A stretch of 64,000 nucleotides of DNA from Achromobacter pestifer (GTDB taxonomy: Bacteria > Pseudomonadota > Gammaproteobacteria > Burkholderiales > Burkholderiaceae_B), in NCBI RefSeq assembly GCF_902859625.1, contig NZ_CADIJX010000001.1:310001-374000 (forward strand). Reading direction: 5' to 3'. The position numbers were made by a program, and so were the translations under genes. How positions within the stretch are numbered: position 1 is the stretch's first letter; each line of letters begins with the position of its first letter. Shown one piece after another: positions 9,260 to 20,195 of this stretch. The notes beneath the pieces were generated by a model, which searched no databases, had not been told where the DNA came from, and saw nothing but the letters and a program-made list of their open reading frames with translations.

Positions 9260-9597
9260 TCGAAACCACCATCCCCTTGTGGGCCGGCATTCCCGCCTGC
9301 ATCTTGCTGGTGCTGGGCGGACTGCTGGCACTGACGGGTTCTGCCGGCTTGCTGCGTTTTCGCACGTTCTATGCCCGCATTCATGCGCCCACGCTGGGCA
9401 ACACCCTGGGGTGCGGTTGCGTGCTGACGTCATCCATCCTGGTGTTCTCGGCCTTGTCGGCCCGTCCGGTGTTCCATGAAGTCATCATCACGCTGCTGCT
9501 GGTTGTGTCGTCGCCGGTCACGGCCATGTTGCTGATGCGCGCCGCGACCTACCGCAACCGGCTGACCAAGGCCGACGCGGATTTCGACGCCCGCTAG
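9256..9597 (+). CDS. phaG: Mrp antiporter subunit G
   Basis: MnhG-type subunit and last gene of the operon, 113 residues with three hydrophobic segments. The signature GSAGLLRFRTFYARIHAPTLGNTLG is present. It starts at an ATG overlapping the phaF stop and is followed after 64 bp by a strong terminator. The complete set AB, C, D, E, F, G makes this a functional group 2 Mrp system on sequence grounds. Confidence 0.95.
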   Translation: MIETTIPLWAGIPACILLVLGGLLALTGSAGLLRFRTFYARIHAPTLGNTLGCGCVLTSSILVFSALSARPVFHEVIITLLLVVSSPVTAMLLMRAATYRNRLTKADADFDAR

Positions 9598-9661
9598 GCT
9601 GGTAACAAGCGACACGGCATGTGAACGGGCAAGCGCATGCTGCGGCGCGGCATGCGCCAGG

Positions 9662-9687
9662 ACAGGGGCTGACCGCCCCTGTTTTTT
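9662..9687 (+). terminator. Rho-independent terminator of the pha operon
   Basis: ACAGGGGC (9662-9669) pairs with GCCCCTGT (9675-9682) around a 5-nt loop, followed by a run of six T (9682-9687). Confidence 0.9.
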
Positions 9688-9725
9688 CGTCCCTACGCAC
9701 TTCCTCGCAGATTTGGCGCTTGATA

Positions 9726-9737
9726 CGTAACCTTACG
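9726..9737. promoter_or_regulatory. Small dyad CGTAA-CC-TTACG upstream of the Cys-paired protein gene
   Basis: Perfect 5-bp arms with a 2-bp centre lie about 120 bp upstream of the ATG at 9856, in the only AT-richer part of this gap. It may be part of an operator, but the arms are short. Confidence 0.2.
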
Positions 9738-9855
9738 AATTCAAGTTGCTGGACATGTCCCCGACGCCGCATCGTGGGATAGTGGTTGCAAGCAAGCGGC
9801 AGGACGGACGAGTGGTCTTGACCGCTTACGGTTCAATTCTCTCAAGGAGCTGGCC

Positions 9856-10362
9856 ATGAACGTACGACCCATGCATACCAAACGCCTAGCGGCTACCCTC
9901 TGCGCGGCGGGCTTGATGTTGGCCGCGGGCGCGGTCCACGCGGCAGATGCGATCGGCCGCGCCGCCATCCAGTCCCAGTACGAACAGGACGTGGCGAAGT
10001 GCAAGAGCGGCAACACCAACCAGGACCGCGCGACTTGCATGCGCGAAGCCGGTGCCGCGCGCGATGAGTCCAATCGCCAGAATCTGAAGGAAGGCACCAT
10101 GGATCAGCATCAGCAGAACATGGTCGACCGCTGCAATCGCCTGCCCGCGACGTCACGGCAGGATTGCGTGACCCAGATGACATCGCCCACCAATGTGCGC
10201 GGCAGCGTGCAGGGCGGCGGGGTGCTGCGTGAAACGGTGATCCAGGTGCCCGCGGATAGCGTCCCGCCGGCCAACACCGCACCCGCGCCGGGCATGGCGC
10301 CTGCTCCCGGCATGGCGCCCGCGCCGGGGACGGGCGGCATGAACGCTCCGATGCGCCAATAA
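9856..10362 (+). CDS. Exported protein with two Cys-paired segments and Pro/Ala/Gly-rich tail
   Basis: I do not recognise a named function for this 168-residue protein. A signal peptide of about 30 residues ends at AVHAA, so it is periplasmic or outer-membrane associated. Four cysteines (49, 61, 93, 104) form two pairs with 11 and 10 residues between partners, in similar contexts (KCKSG...TCMREA and RCNRLP...DCVTQM). This suggests a duplicated disulfide-closed helical hairpin. The tail repeats APAPGM three times and is probably disordered. An AAGGAG sequence sits six bases before the ATG. It is monocistronic, with the pha terminator upstream and a weak hairpin downstream. Confidence 0.8.
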   Translation: MNVRPMHTKRLAATLCAAGLMLAAGAVHAADAIGRAAIQSQYEQDVAKCKSGNTNQDRATCMREAGAARDESNRQNLKEGTMDQHQQNMVDRCNRLPATSRQDCVTQMTSPTNVRGSVQGGGVLRETVIQVPADSVPPANTAPAPGMAPAPGMAPAPGTGGMNAPMRQ

Positions 10363-10389
10363 CGGCCGGATAGGGCACAACAGCGCGCA

Positions 10390-10423
10390 CAGCCGCCGCC
10401 ACATTCAGGCAAAATGGCGGCTG
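10390..10423 (+). terminator. Hairpin downstream of the Cys-paired protein gene
   Basis: CAGCCGCC (10390-10397) pairs perfectly with GGCGGCTG (10416-10423) across an 18-nt loop. Only a weak T-rich tail follows, so termination may be partial. Confidence 0.4.
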
Positions 10424-10478
10424 TTGCGCTTTTCCGCTCTTGTTTTCCGCCCTTGTTCCGTCATTATTCACGCATCCC

Positions 10479-12890
<2,412 letters not shown>

Positions 12891-12911
12891 TCCGGCCACC
12901 GCTGGCAAAGC

Positions 12912-12954
12912 GCCCTCGAGCCCAGGCTTCGGCCCACGGCCCGAGGGCTTTTTT
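12912..12954 (+). terminator. Rho-independent terminator after ldcA
   Basis: GCCCTCG (12912-12918) pairs with CGAGGGC (12942-12948), followed directly by six T. Confidence 0.85.
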
Positions 12955-13083
12955 ACGCCGAGAGGGCCAGCTAAGGCGTTCTGCTGGCGGCCCGTCCATT
13001 GAAATAGGGGCCGCAGCCCCCATTTGGTACACTATCGGGTTTCCTCGCATGCGTCTTCGGACGCCCTCAGACTCAAATACACC

Positions 13084-14688
13084 GTGATATCCACAGCCAA
13101 TCTCACCATCCAGTTCGGTCCCAAGCCCCTTTTCGAGAATGTCAGCGTCAAGTTCGGGGAAGGCAACCGGTACGGGCTGATCGGGGCCAATGGGTCCGGT
13201 AAGTCTACGTTCATGAAGATCATCGGCGGCGACCTGGAGTCGTCCGGCGGTAACGTATCGCTTGAGCCGGGCGTGCGGTTGGGCAAACTGCGCCAGGACC
13301 AGTTCGCGTTTGAAGACCTGCGCGTGCTGGACGTCGTCATGATGGGCCACACCGAGATGTGGGCCGCCATGTCCGAGCGTGACGCGATCTACGCGAACCC
13401 GGAAGCGACGGAAGACGACTACATGCGCGCCGCCGACCTGGAAGCCAAGTTCGCCGAGTACGACGGCTATACGGCCGAAGCGCGCGCCGGTGAATTGCTG
13501 CTGGGCCTGGAAATCGCCGTTGACCTGCACAACCTGCCGATGCGCGAAGTGGCGCCGGGTTGGAAGCTGCGCGTGCTGCTGGCACAGGCGCTGTTCTCGA
13601 ACCCCGACGTCCTGCTGCTGGACGAGCCGACCAACAACCTGGACATCAACACGATCCGCTGGTTGGAAAACGTGCTCAACGGCTACCAGAGCACGATGAT
13701 CATCATCAGCCACGATCGTCACTTCCTGAACCAGGTGTGCACGCACATGGCTGACGTGGACTACGGTGAAATCCGCATCTACGCCGGCAACTACGACGAC
13801 TACATGCTGGCCTCCACCCAGGCCCGCGAGCGCCTGGTGTCCAACAACGCCAAGGCCAAAGAGCGTGTTGCCGAACTGCAAGACTTTGTCCGCCGCTTTG
13901 CGGCCAACAAGTCCAAGTCGCGCCAGGCCACGTCGCGTCTGAAGCAGATCGATCGCATCAAGGCCGATCAGGTCGTGGTGAAGCCGTCGTCGCGTCAGAA
14001 CCCGTACATCCGCTTCGAGCAGAACAAGGTCATGCACCGCCTGGCCGTCACCGTCGAAAACCTGACCAAGGCCTACGACGCGCCCGTGATCACCAAGTTC
14101 TCGGCCATGGTCGATGCCGGCGAAAAGATCGCCATCATCGGCGCCAACGGCGTCGGCAAGACGACCTTGCTGCGCCTCCTGGCCACCCAGCTGCAACCGG
14201 ATTCGGGATCGGTGAAATGGTCCGATAACGCCGATCTGGGCTATATGGCGCAGGACGTGTCCGACCAGTTCCTGCAAACCGACATCAACCTGCTGGACTG
14301 GATGGGCGACCATCGCCAGCCTGGCGACGACGACCAGTCGATCCGCTCGGTGCTGGGCCGCCTGCTGTTCTCGGCCGATGACCTGCCCAAGGCCCCCAAA
14401 GTCCTGTCGGGTGGCGAAAAGAATCGCATGACCTTCGGCCGCCTGATGCTGCGCCGGCACAACGTCATGCTGCTGGACGAGCCCACCAACCACTTGGACA
14501 TGGAATCGATCGAATCGCTGCAATTCGCGCTGGAAAAGTACGAAGGCACGCTGATCTTCGTGTCGCACGACCGTGAATTCGTGTCTGGTCTGGCTACCCG
14601 CGTGATCGAAATCCTGCCCACGGGCGAGATCATCGACTACCGCGGCGGCTACGAAGACTACCTGGAATCGCGCGGCATCGAGGCCTGA
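13084..14688 (+). CDS. ybiT: ABC-F family ribosome-associated ATPase YbiT
   Basis: This soluble tandem-ABC protein of the ABC-F family (translation factors acting at the ribosomal E site) has 534 residues. It closely follows E. coli YbiT in length and in the N-terminal run [20 protein letters not shown]. The first Walker A is GANGSGKST (residues 34-42); the second, GANGVGKTT, is near residue 355. Signatures are degenerate APGWK in the first half and LSGGEKNRM in the second, with Walker B segments [11 protein letters not shown] and [11 protein letters not shown]. The linker [17 protein letters not shown] lies between. The GTG at 13084 matches the family N-terminus; a TTG 60 bp upstream would add unrelated residues. 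There are no membrane segments. Confidence 0.93.
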   Translation: MISTANLTIQFGPKPLFENVSVKFGEGNRYGLIGANGSGKSTFMKIIGGDLESSGGNVSLEPGVRLGKLRQDQFAFEDLRVLDVVMMGHTEMWAAMSERDAIYANPEATEDDYMRAADLEAKFAEYDGYTAEARAGELLLGLEIAVDLHNLPMREVAPGWKLRVLLAQALFSNPDVLLLDEPTNNLDINTIRWLENVLNGYQSTMIIISHDRHFLNQVCTHMADVDYGEIRIYAGNYDDYMLASTQARERLVSNNAKAKERVAELQDFVRRFAANKSKSRQATSRLKQIDRIKADQVVVKPSSRQNPYIRFEQNKVMHRLAVTVENLTKAYDAPVITKFSAMVDAGEKIAIIGANGVGKTTLLRLLATQLQPDSGSVKWSDNADLGYMAQDVSDQFLQTDINLLDWMGDHRQPGDDDQSIRSVLGRLLFSADDLPKAPKVLSGGEKNRMTFGRLMLRRHNVMLLDEPTNHLDMESIESLQFALEKYEGTLIFVSHDREFVSGLATRVIEILPTGEIIDYRGGYEDYLESRGIEA

Positions 14689-14705
14689 GCCTGGTAGTGC
14701 GCCCG

Positions 14706-14735
14706 ACTGCCCCGCCGCGAACATGGCGGGGCAGT
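14706..14735. terminator. Hairpin between convergent ybiT and SDR genes
   Basis: A perfect 11-bp stem (ACTGCCCCGCC, 14706-14716, with 14725-14735) encloses an 8-nt loop. There is no T-run on either side, so it may act as a boundary hairpin or a weak bidirectional terminator. Confidence 0.5.
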
Positions 14736-14738
14736 GGT

Positions 14739-15521
14739 TCAGCTTCCGATCGTCATGCCGCCGTTGGCATACAGGTGTTGGCCCGTCATGTATGACGCTG
14801 CGTCCGACAACAGGAAGCACACCGGCCACGCCACTTCAGCCGGTTGGCCGAAGCGGCCCAACGGAATCTGCGACAAGTAGGTGTCGCGGAATTTGTCACC
14901 GCGTATCGTCTCGGTCATGGGGGTTTCCACCACGCCGAAACCGATCGTGTTCACGCGGATCCCGTATTTGCCCCATTCGCGGGCGGCGCTCATCGTCATT
15001 CCCAACACCCCGGATTTTGCCGCGGCGTAATTGATCTGCCCGATCGTGCCCCGGCGTCCAGCGTCGGACGTGATGTTCACGACCGAACCGCCAGGCCGCC
15101 CGGTTTCCCGAGCGACGGCCAGCATGTGGCGGCCAGCGGCTTGCAGGAAATGGAACGACCCCGTCAGGTGCACATTGAGGACCTGGTTCCATGCGTCCAC
15201 CGACATCTTTTCGATCATGGCCGTGCGCGTGATGCCGGCATTGTTCACCAGACCATCGACGCCGCCGAAGTGCGCCGCGGCGCGTTCGACCACGGACGGT
15301 GCGAAATCCGGATCAGACACATCGCCCGCCATCGTCAGCAAGGCGTCGCCTGCCGCGCGCTGAAAATCGGCCAATGCGTCCGCGTTCATGTCGACGGCGG
15401 TGACGCGAGCCCCCAACTGCAAGGCCAGTTCGCTGATGGCACGCCCGATGCCTTGGGCGGCGCCCGTCACGATGATGCTGCGCTGGGTTAGCAGGCAGGG
15501 GGCGGAGGATGGCAAGTTCAT
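14739..15521 (-). CDS. SDR-family oxidoreductase (3-hydroxyacyl/3-oxoacyl reductase type)
   Basis: This NAD(P)-dependent short-chain dehydrogenase has 260 residues. The cofactor motif TGAAQGIG spans residues 19-26, NNAG is at 93-96, and the catalytic residues are Ser152, Tyr165 and Lys169 (INYAAAKSG). An acidic Asp44 after the second strand (VDMN) favours NAD over NADP. The ATG at 15521 has GGAG five bases upstream, so a 14-residue longer reading is rejected. It is the last gene of the minus-strand CoA-transferase operon and probably oxidises the hydroxyacyl-CoA made by the neighbouring hydratase; that role is inferred from context. Confidence 0.9.
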   Translation of the reverse strand: MNLPSSAPCLLTQRSIIVTGAAQGIGRAISELALQLGARVTAVDMNADALADFQRAAGDALLTMAGDVSDPDFAPSVVERAAAHFGGVDGLVNNAGITRTAMIEKMSVDAWNQVLNVHLTGSFHFLQAAGRHMLAVARETGRPGGSVVNITSDAGRRGTIGQINYAAAKSGVLGMTMSAAREWGKYGIRVNTIGFGVVETPMTETIRGDKFRDTYLSQIPLGRFGQPAEVAWPVCFLLSDAASYMTGQHLYANGGMTIGS

Positions 15522-15569
15522 GGTGTCTCCAGGAAGGTCATTCAGGACATGGGGGGCAGACATCGCGCG

Positions 15570-16349
15570 TCAGTCCCATTGAAACAGGGCGGGCTGCTTG
15601 TCCATGAAGCGGCGCGCGGCCTCGCGGTGGAAGGCGCTATCGCGGCAGAGGGCCTGGGCCATCGCCTCTTGGGCGTAAACGGCCTCGCGCGTGGATTCAA
15701 AGCTGCGGTTCATGACCGTCTTGGCCAGGCCCAGGGCCTGCGTCGGGGCGGCATGAAAGCGTGCCGCCATCTCGATGGCCCGATTCAGCGCGTTGTCGCT
15801 CACTTCCTGCACCATGCCCAGGCGCAAGGCTTCGTCCGCGTCGCACACGCGGGCCGTGAAGACCAGTTCCTTGGCTCGCGGCAATCCCACCGCGCGTGGC
15901 AGCAGGTACATGCCCAGCAGATCGGGCACATAACCGATGCGTGCGAACACCGCGCAGAACGTCGCGCTGCGTTCCGCGATCACGTAGTCCGTGCACAGCG
16001 CCAGCGACAAGCCGGCCCCGAACGCGGCGCCGTCCACGGCGCAGATGACGGGTTTTTCCAGATCCACCAGCATGTCGAACCACCGCTGGATATGGCGGAT
16101 GCGGTCGCGGCCTTCAAATGCGCCCCGGCCTTCCGCGTGTGCCTGCGAGAGCGACTTGATGTCGCCACCGGCGCAGAAATGGCCGCCTGAACCGGTCAGC
16201 ACGACCGCCTTGATGGTGTCGTCGTCGCGCACTTCCCGCAGGGCGCGGTCGAATGCCTCGCGCATTTCCATGGTCAGTGCATTGCGCTGGCTTGGACGGT
16301 CCATGCTCAGGACTGCGGTGGCGCCGTGGCGCGTGATGTTCAATGCCAT
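15570..16349 (-). CDS. Enoyl-CoA hydratase/isomerase (crotonase) family protein
   Basis: Cytoplasmic crotonase-fold enzyme of 259 residues acting on acyl-CoA thioesters. The oxyanion-hole segments are visible as HFCAGGDIKSL and DGAAFGAGLSLALC. In the region that usually holds the two catalytic Glu residues, the sequence reads LLPRAVGLPRAKEL and VCDADEALRLGMV. The first Glu seems to be missing and the second position is acidic, so isomerase or hydrolase activity instead of hydration is possible. It lies 48 bp upstream of the SDR gene and 43 bp downstream of the Bug receptor gene on the same strand, consistent with one operon. Confidence 0.9.
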   Translation of the reverse strand: MALNITRHGATAVLSMDRPSQRNALTMEMREAFDRALREVRDDDTIKAVVLTGSGGHFCAGGDIKSLSQAHAEGRGAFEGRDRIRHIQRWFDMLVDLEKPVICAVDGAAFGAGLSLALCTDYVIAERSATFCAVFARIGYVPDLLGMYLLPRAVGLPRAKELVFTARVCDADEALRLGMVQEVSDNALNRAIEMAARFHAAPTQALGLAKTVMNRSFESTREAVYAQEAMAQALCRDSAFHREAARRFMDKQPALFQWD

Positions 16350-16392
16350 GTGGATGACTCCAGAGGGTTGCGATAGAGGAGCGTGCGCGGCC

Positions 16393-17358
16393 TTATTGGG
16401 CTTTCAAGCCAAGGTCGCGGGCAACGGGCAGCCAGCGGTCCCGTTCGGCTTGCACGAAGGTGGCGAAGACCTTGGCGTTGCCCGGCATCGAGACCGCGCC
16501 GATCGCGGTCAGCTTGCGTTGCAAGTCCGGCTGGCCCAGGGCGTGGTTGACCTCCTGATTCACGCGCTCGACCACGGCGGCAGGCGTGCCGGCGGGCGCC
16601 ACCAGGCCGAACCAGGCGCTGGCGTCGATGCCGGTGTATCCCAGTTCAGCCGCCGTCGGCACGTCGGGAAGGCCAGCGAAGCGCTTGTCGTCCAGCAAGG
16701 CGAACGGGCGGATCTTGCCGGCCTGGGCCTGCGTCATGCAGGATGGCAGGGCGTCGAACATCATGTCGGTGCTGCTGCCCATCAAGCCGACGATGGCCGG
16801 TGCGCTGCCCTGGTACGGCACGTGGGTGACTTGGAATCCGAGTTTGCTGACGGCGTATTCACCGGCCAGATACGTGATGTTGCCGGTGCCGGCCGAGCCC
16901 ATCGTCAGCTTGCCCGGCGCCTGTTTGCCCAACGCGATCAGGGCCTTGATGTCGGGCGCCGGTAAATCATGGCGCACCACCAGCAGCAATGGCGATTTCG
17001 CCATGCCCGATACCGGCACGAAGTCACGAGCCGGGTCGTAGGTCATCTTGGCGTACAGCGCCTGGTTGACCACCAGTGGCGCGTTCGAGCCCACGAAGAA
17101 CGTCTTGCCGTCCGGCTTGGCGCGGGCGACATGATCGGCGGCGATCATGCCCGCCGCACCTGGTTTGTTTTCGACGATGATGGGAGCGCCGCCGGCCTTG
17201 CTCATTTCCTGGGCGACCAGCCGCGCGATCTGATCGGCAGCGCCTCCCGGCGGATAGGGCACGACGAAGCGGACAGGGGCGTCCTGGGCGAAGCCTGGCG
17301 CCGACAGCAACGCGGCAAGGACCAGGGCGCCGCGCGCGGCTACGGTGAAAATCGGCAT
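16393..17358 (-). CDS. Bug/TctC-family periplasmic solute-binding receptor
   Basis: This 321-residue receptor has a signal peptide ending near GFAQ (residue 25), then the family start APVRFVVPYPPGGAADQIAR and the loops VENKPGAAG and HVPYQGSAPA. GGAGACAAC precedes the ATG. It lies 27 bp downstream of a CaiB/BaiF CoA-transferase gene and upstream of a hydratase and an SDR. The ligand is therefore probably the organic acid that this operon activates and degrades. The identity of the acid is unknown. Confidence 0.93.
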   Translation of the reverse strand: MPIFTVAARGALVLAALLSAPGFAQDAPVRFVVPYPPGGAADQIARLVAQEMSKAGGAPIIVENKPGAAGMIAADHVARAKPDGKTFFVGSNAPLVVNQALYAKMTYDPARDFVPVSGMAKSPLLLVVRHDLPAPDIKALIALGKQAPGKLTMGSAGTGNITYLAGEYAVSKLGFQVTHVPYQGSAPAIVGLMGSSTDMMFDALPSCMTQAQAGKIRPFALLDDKRFAGLPDVPTAAELGYTGIDASAWFGLVAPAGTPAAVVERVNQEVNHALGQPDLQRKLTAIGAVSMPGNAKVFATFVQAERDRWLPVARDLGLKAQ

Positions 17359-17385
17359 GATGTTGTCTCCTTTGGGGCGGGGCGT

Positions 17386-18627
17386 TCAGACGACGCCCTT
17401 GGCTTTCAATTCGGCAATGCGGGATGCGCTCAGGCCCAGCCTGTCGCGCAGCACGTCATCGGTGTGCTGGCCGAGGTCTGGCGCCGCGTGTTCGTAGCGC
17501 ATGGGCGTGGCGCTCATGCGGATGGGGTTGGCGACCGCCGGCGTCGGCACGCCCGAGGCGTGCGGCAATGACAGTTGCATGCCGCGATGGCGTACCTGCG
17601 GGTCCTGGAATACCTGTTCGATGTTGTAGATGGGGCCACAAGGCACCCCCGCCTCTTGCAGCACGTCCACCCATTCCAGCATCGGCCGGGCCAACATCGC
17701 CTGGGCGATGGGCGGAATCAGCGTGGCCCGGTTCCGGTTGCGTTGGGCTGCCGAGGCGTAGCGCTCGTCGGCCGCGAGTTCCAGGCATCCAATCGCCGCG
17801 CAGAATGCGCGGTACTGGCCGTCATTGCCCACCGCGACGATCACTGAACCTTCCTGGCAGGCAAACACCTGATACGGGACCATGTTGGAATGGGCGTTGC
17901 CCATGCGTTGCGGCACCTTGCCCGACAAAAAGTAGTTGATCGCCTGGTAGGACGAAATCGTGACCACGCAATCCAGCAAGGCCATGTCGATATGCTGGCC
18001 TTCACCGCTGACGTGCCGGTGTTCCAGCGCGGCCAGGATGGCGGTGCTGGTGTATACGCCGGTCAGCAGATCGGTGATGGCGATACCGGACTTCATCGGT
18101 TCGCCGTCGGGTTCGCCGGTGATGCTCATCAAGCCGCCCATGCCCTGGAACACGAAGTCGTAGCCGGGCAGGGGGGCATAGGGGCCATCCTGGCCGAATC
18201 CCGTGACCGAACAGTAGATCAGCCGGGGATTGATCTCGCGCAGGCTGTCGTAGTCCAGGCCGTAGCGGGCCAGCGTACCGACCTTGTAGTTCTCGACCAG
18301 CACGTCGGAATCGCGAGCCAGATCGCGGATCAGCGCTTGGCCTTCGGGGGCGGCAAGGTCCACGGTGACGGACCTTTTGCCCCGGTTGGCGCTCAGGAAA
18401 TAGGACGAGTCCCGGGTTTCCTCGCCGTTTGCGCCAACCAGGAAGGGCGGTCCCCAGCCCCGCGTATCGTCACCCGCCCGCGGCCGTTCGATCTTGATGA
18501 CGTCTGCGCCCATATCGGCCAACGTTTGCGTGGCCCAAGGTCCCGCCAGCACGCGAGTCAGATCCAGGACCTTCAAATGGGACAGCGCGCCGCGCGTGGG
18601 CGCGGCGGTGTTTTTGTCTCGTTTCAT
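17386..18627 (-). CDS. CaiB/BaiF-family (class III) CoA-transferase
   Basis: This enzyme transfers CoA between acyl groups, for example from succinyl-CoA or an acyl-CoA to a free acid, through an aspartyl intermediate. It has 413 residues, the usual length. The N-terminal LKVLDLTRVLAGPWATQTLADMGADVIKIE is a family hallmark, and the likely catalytic Asp219 lies in HIDMALLDC. It is the first gene of the minus-strand operon CoA-transferase, Bug receptor, hydratase, SDR. Substrate class (formyl/oxalyl, 2-hydroxyacid or dicarboxylate) cannot be resolved from sequence. A dyad with LysR-box geometry lies about 83-109 bp upstream. Confidence 0.94.
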   Translation of the reverse strand: MKRDKNTAAPTRGALSHLKVLDLTRVLAGPWATQTLADMGADVIKIERPRAGDDTRGWGPPFLVGANGEETRDSSYFLSANRGKRSVTVDLAAPEGQALIRDLARDSDVLVENYKVGTLARYGLDYDSLREINPRLIYCSVTGFGQDGPYAPLPGYDFVFQGMGGLMSITGEPDGEPMKSGIAITDLLTGVYTSTAILAALEHRHVSGEGQHIDMALLDCVVTISSYQAINYFLSGKVPQRMGNAHSNMVPYQVFACQEGSVIVAVGNDGQYRAFCAAIGCLELAADERYASAAQRNRNRATLIPPIAQAMLARPMLEWVDVLQEAGVPCGPIYNIEQVFQDPQVRHRGMQLSLPHASGVPTPAVANPIRMSATPMRYEHAAPDLGQHTDDVLRDRLGLSASRIAELKAKGVV

Positions 18628-18709
18628 GTCGCTCCGATCGGGGTGGCCCCGTTATGCGTGGCTTCACGGTAATAAGCCGCCCGGAGCAAGTCCAATATCG
18701 TTTTCCGTG

Positions 18710-18736
18710 CTTGCGATTCGAGTTACGTATCGCAAG
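18710..18736. promoter_or_regulatory. 27-bp dyad CTTGCGAT-N11-ATCGCAAG in divergent promoter region
   Basis: Perfect 8-bp arms (18710-18717 and 18729-18736) flank an 11-bp centre, giving exact T-N11-A geometry as bound by LysR-type regulators. It sits between the CoA-transferase operon and the MFS gene. No LysR gene is adjacent, so the regulator would be encoded elsewhere. Confidence 0.55.
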
Positions 18737-18855
18737 CCGCAGGGTCCAGCCCTTTGGGCGGCGGGCCGTGCGGTATTCAGCCCGCCGCAATCTACGCTGG
18801 GCTATCATCCGGGTAAACCCTGGCATTCCCCGTGCCGGGCTCCATACCGGTAGTC

Positions 18856-20085
18856 ATGTCTCCCACACCCCACACCACGCCCGACGGCGCTCCCATCGGG
18901 ACGTTCGCGTTGACGACGCGCATTGTCGCGATCGCGTTTTTCACCTTCATCTGCTATCTGGCCATTGGCTTGCCCCTGGCGGTATTGCCGGGCTACGTGC
19001 ACGGTAATCTGGGCTATGGCTCGGTACTGGCCGGGCTGGCCATCAGCGTGCAGTACGTGGCGACGCTGCTCAGCCGCTCGCATGCTGGCCGCATGGCCGA
19101 CACGGTGGGGCCGAAGCAAACGGTGGTGATCGGCATGGTCGCGTGCGCGGCCAGTGGCGTTTTCCTGCTGCTAGCCTACGCATTCGAGCGCAGTGCCTGG
19201 CTCAGCCTGACCGCAATCCTCATCAGTCGCTTGGCGCTGGGTTTCGGTGAAAGCTGGGTCGGCACGGGTTCGGCTACCTGGGCAATCGCCCGCGTCGGTC
19301 CCTTGCACACCGCCCGCGTCATTTCGTGGAACGGCATCTGCACCTATGGCGGCCTGGCGCTCGGTGCGCCCTTGGGCGTTCATCTGGAAACCAAATGGAG
19401 CATGGGTGCGCTGGGCGGCATGGTCTTGCTGCTGGGGCTTCTCGGGCTGGGCCTGGCCATCACGCGCGCCGCGGTGGCGATCGTGGGCGGCCACCGCATG
19501 GCGTTCAAGAGCGTGGTGTTGCGCGTCTTCCCGCACGGCATGGCATTGGGGTTGGGGTCCGTGGGTTTTGGCACCTTGGCGGCCTTCGTGGCGCTGTACT
19601 ACGCCAGCTTCTCCTGGGAAGGGGCGGCGAATGCGCTGAGTGCGTTCGGCTGCGCGTTCATTGGCGTGCGCTTGCTGTTTGCCGGCACCATCACGCGCTA
19701 TGGCGGCTTCCGGGTGGCGCAGGTGTCGTTCCTGGTGGAAGCGGCAGGGCTGTTGCTGTTGTGGTTGGCGCCCAATCCCACCGCTGCGCTGCTCGGCGCG
19801 GCGCTGACCGGGTGTGGCTTTGCGCTGGTGTTCCCCGCGATTGGCGTGGAAGCGGTGGCGCGCGTGCCGGCGGGCAGCCGGGGGGCGGCACTGGGCGCGT
19901 ATTCGGCCTTCCTGGACCTGGCACTAGGCGTGACGGGGCCCATCGCCGGCTACATCTCAAGCGGTTATGGCTACCCATCCATCTTCCTGGCCGCTGCCGC
20001 CGCCGTGCTGGTGGGCTTCATGATCGCGTTTGGCTTGCAGCGCCATGCCAACCGCGCACTGGCCGCCGGTCAACCGGTGCGGTAG
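18856..20085 (+). CDS. MFS transporter (YhhS/YfcJ-like, 12 TM)
   Basis: This inner-membrane major-facilitator transporter has 409 residues and about 12 hydrophobic segments. The loop 2-3 signature appears as SRSHAGRMADTVGPKQTV. The pattern (YVHGNLGYGSVLAGLAISVQ, FGESWVGTGSATWAI) resembles the YhhS/YfcJ group of putative efflux or sugar/arabinose-type transporters. The ATG at 18856 is preferred over a GTG at 18832 because the latter adds only eight poorly structured residues; neither has a strong ribosome site. It is divergent from the CoA-transferase operon and may share its control region. The substrate is unknown. Confidence 0.85.
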   Translation: MSPTPHTTPDGAPIGTFALTTRIVAIAFFTFICYLAIGLPLAVLPGYVHGNLGYGSVLAGLAISVQYVATLLSRSHAGRMADTVGPKQTVVIGMVACAASGVFLLLAYAFERSAWLSLTAILISRLALGFGESWVGTGSATWAIARVGPLHTARVISWNGICTYGGLALGAPLGVHLETKWSMGALGGMVLLLGLLGLGLAITRAAVAIVGGHRMAFKSVVLRVFPHGMALGLGSVGFGTLAAFVALYYASFSWEGAANALSAFGCAFIGVRLLFAGTITRYGGFRVAQVSFLVEAAGLLLLWLAPNPTAALLGAALTGCGFALVFPAIGVEAVARVPAGSRGAALGAYSAFLDLALGVTGPIAGYISSGYGYPSIFLAAAAAVLVGFMIAFGLQRHANRALAAGQPVR

Positions 20086-20195
20086 GGTCTCTTTAATTAC
20101 TAAAAGAAGTTAAGACATTCAATATTGATCGTTTGAATTCATATAACGAATTGTTAGATTAGGCCTCGTTCCCACGCGCGCCCACGATTCGTTCC
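20086..20195 (+). promoter_or_regulatory. AT-rich promoter region of the ABC importer operon
   Basis: This 110-bp stretch is markedly AT-rich compared with its surroundings (TTTAATTACTAAAAG, ATTCATATAACGAAT). TTGAAT followed 16 bp later by TAGATT is a possible -35/-10 pair near 20135-20160. The assignment is tentative. Confidence 0.35.

Noticed and set aside
12999..13033. TTGAAA ... TACACT promoter before ybiT
   Set aside because: The spacer is 23 bp, too long for a standard sigma-70 promoter.
18821..18836. Sigma-54-like element TGGCATTCCCCGTGCC before the MFS gene
   Set aside because: GG-N10-GC spacing is right, but the -12 lacks TTGC and the predicted start would be only about 10 bp before the ATG.
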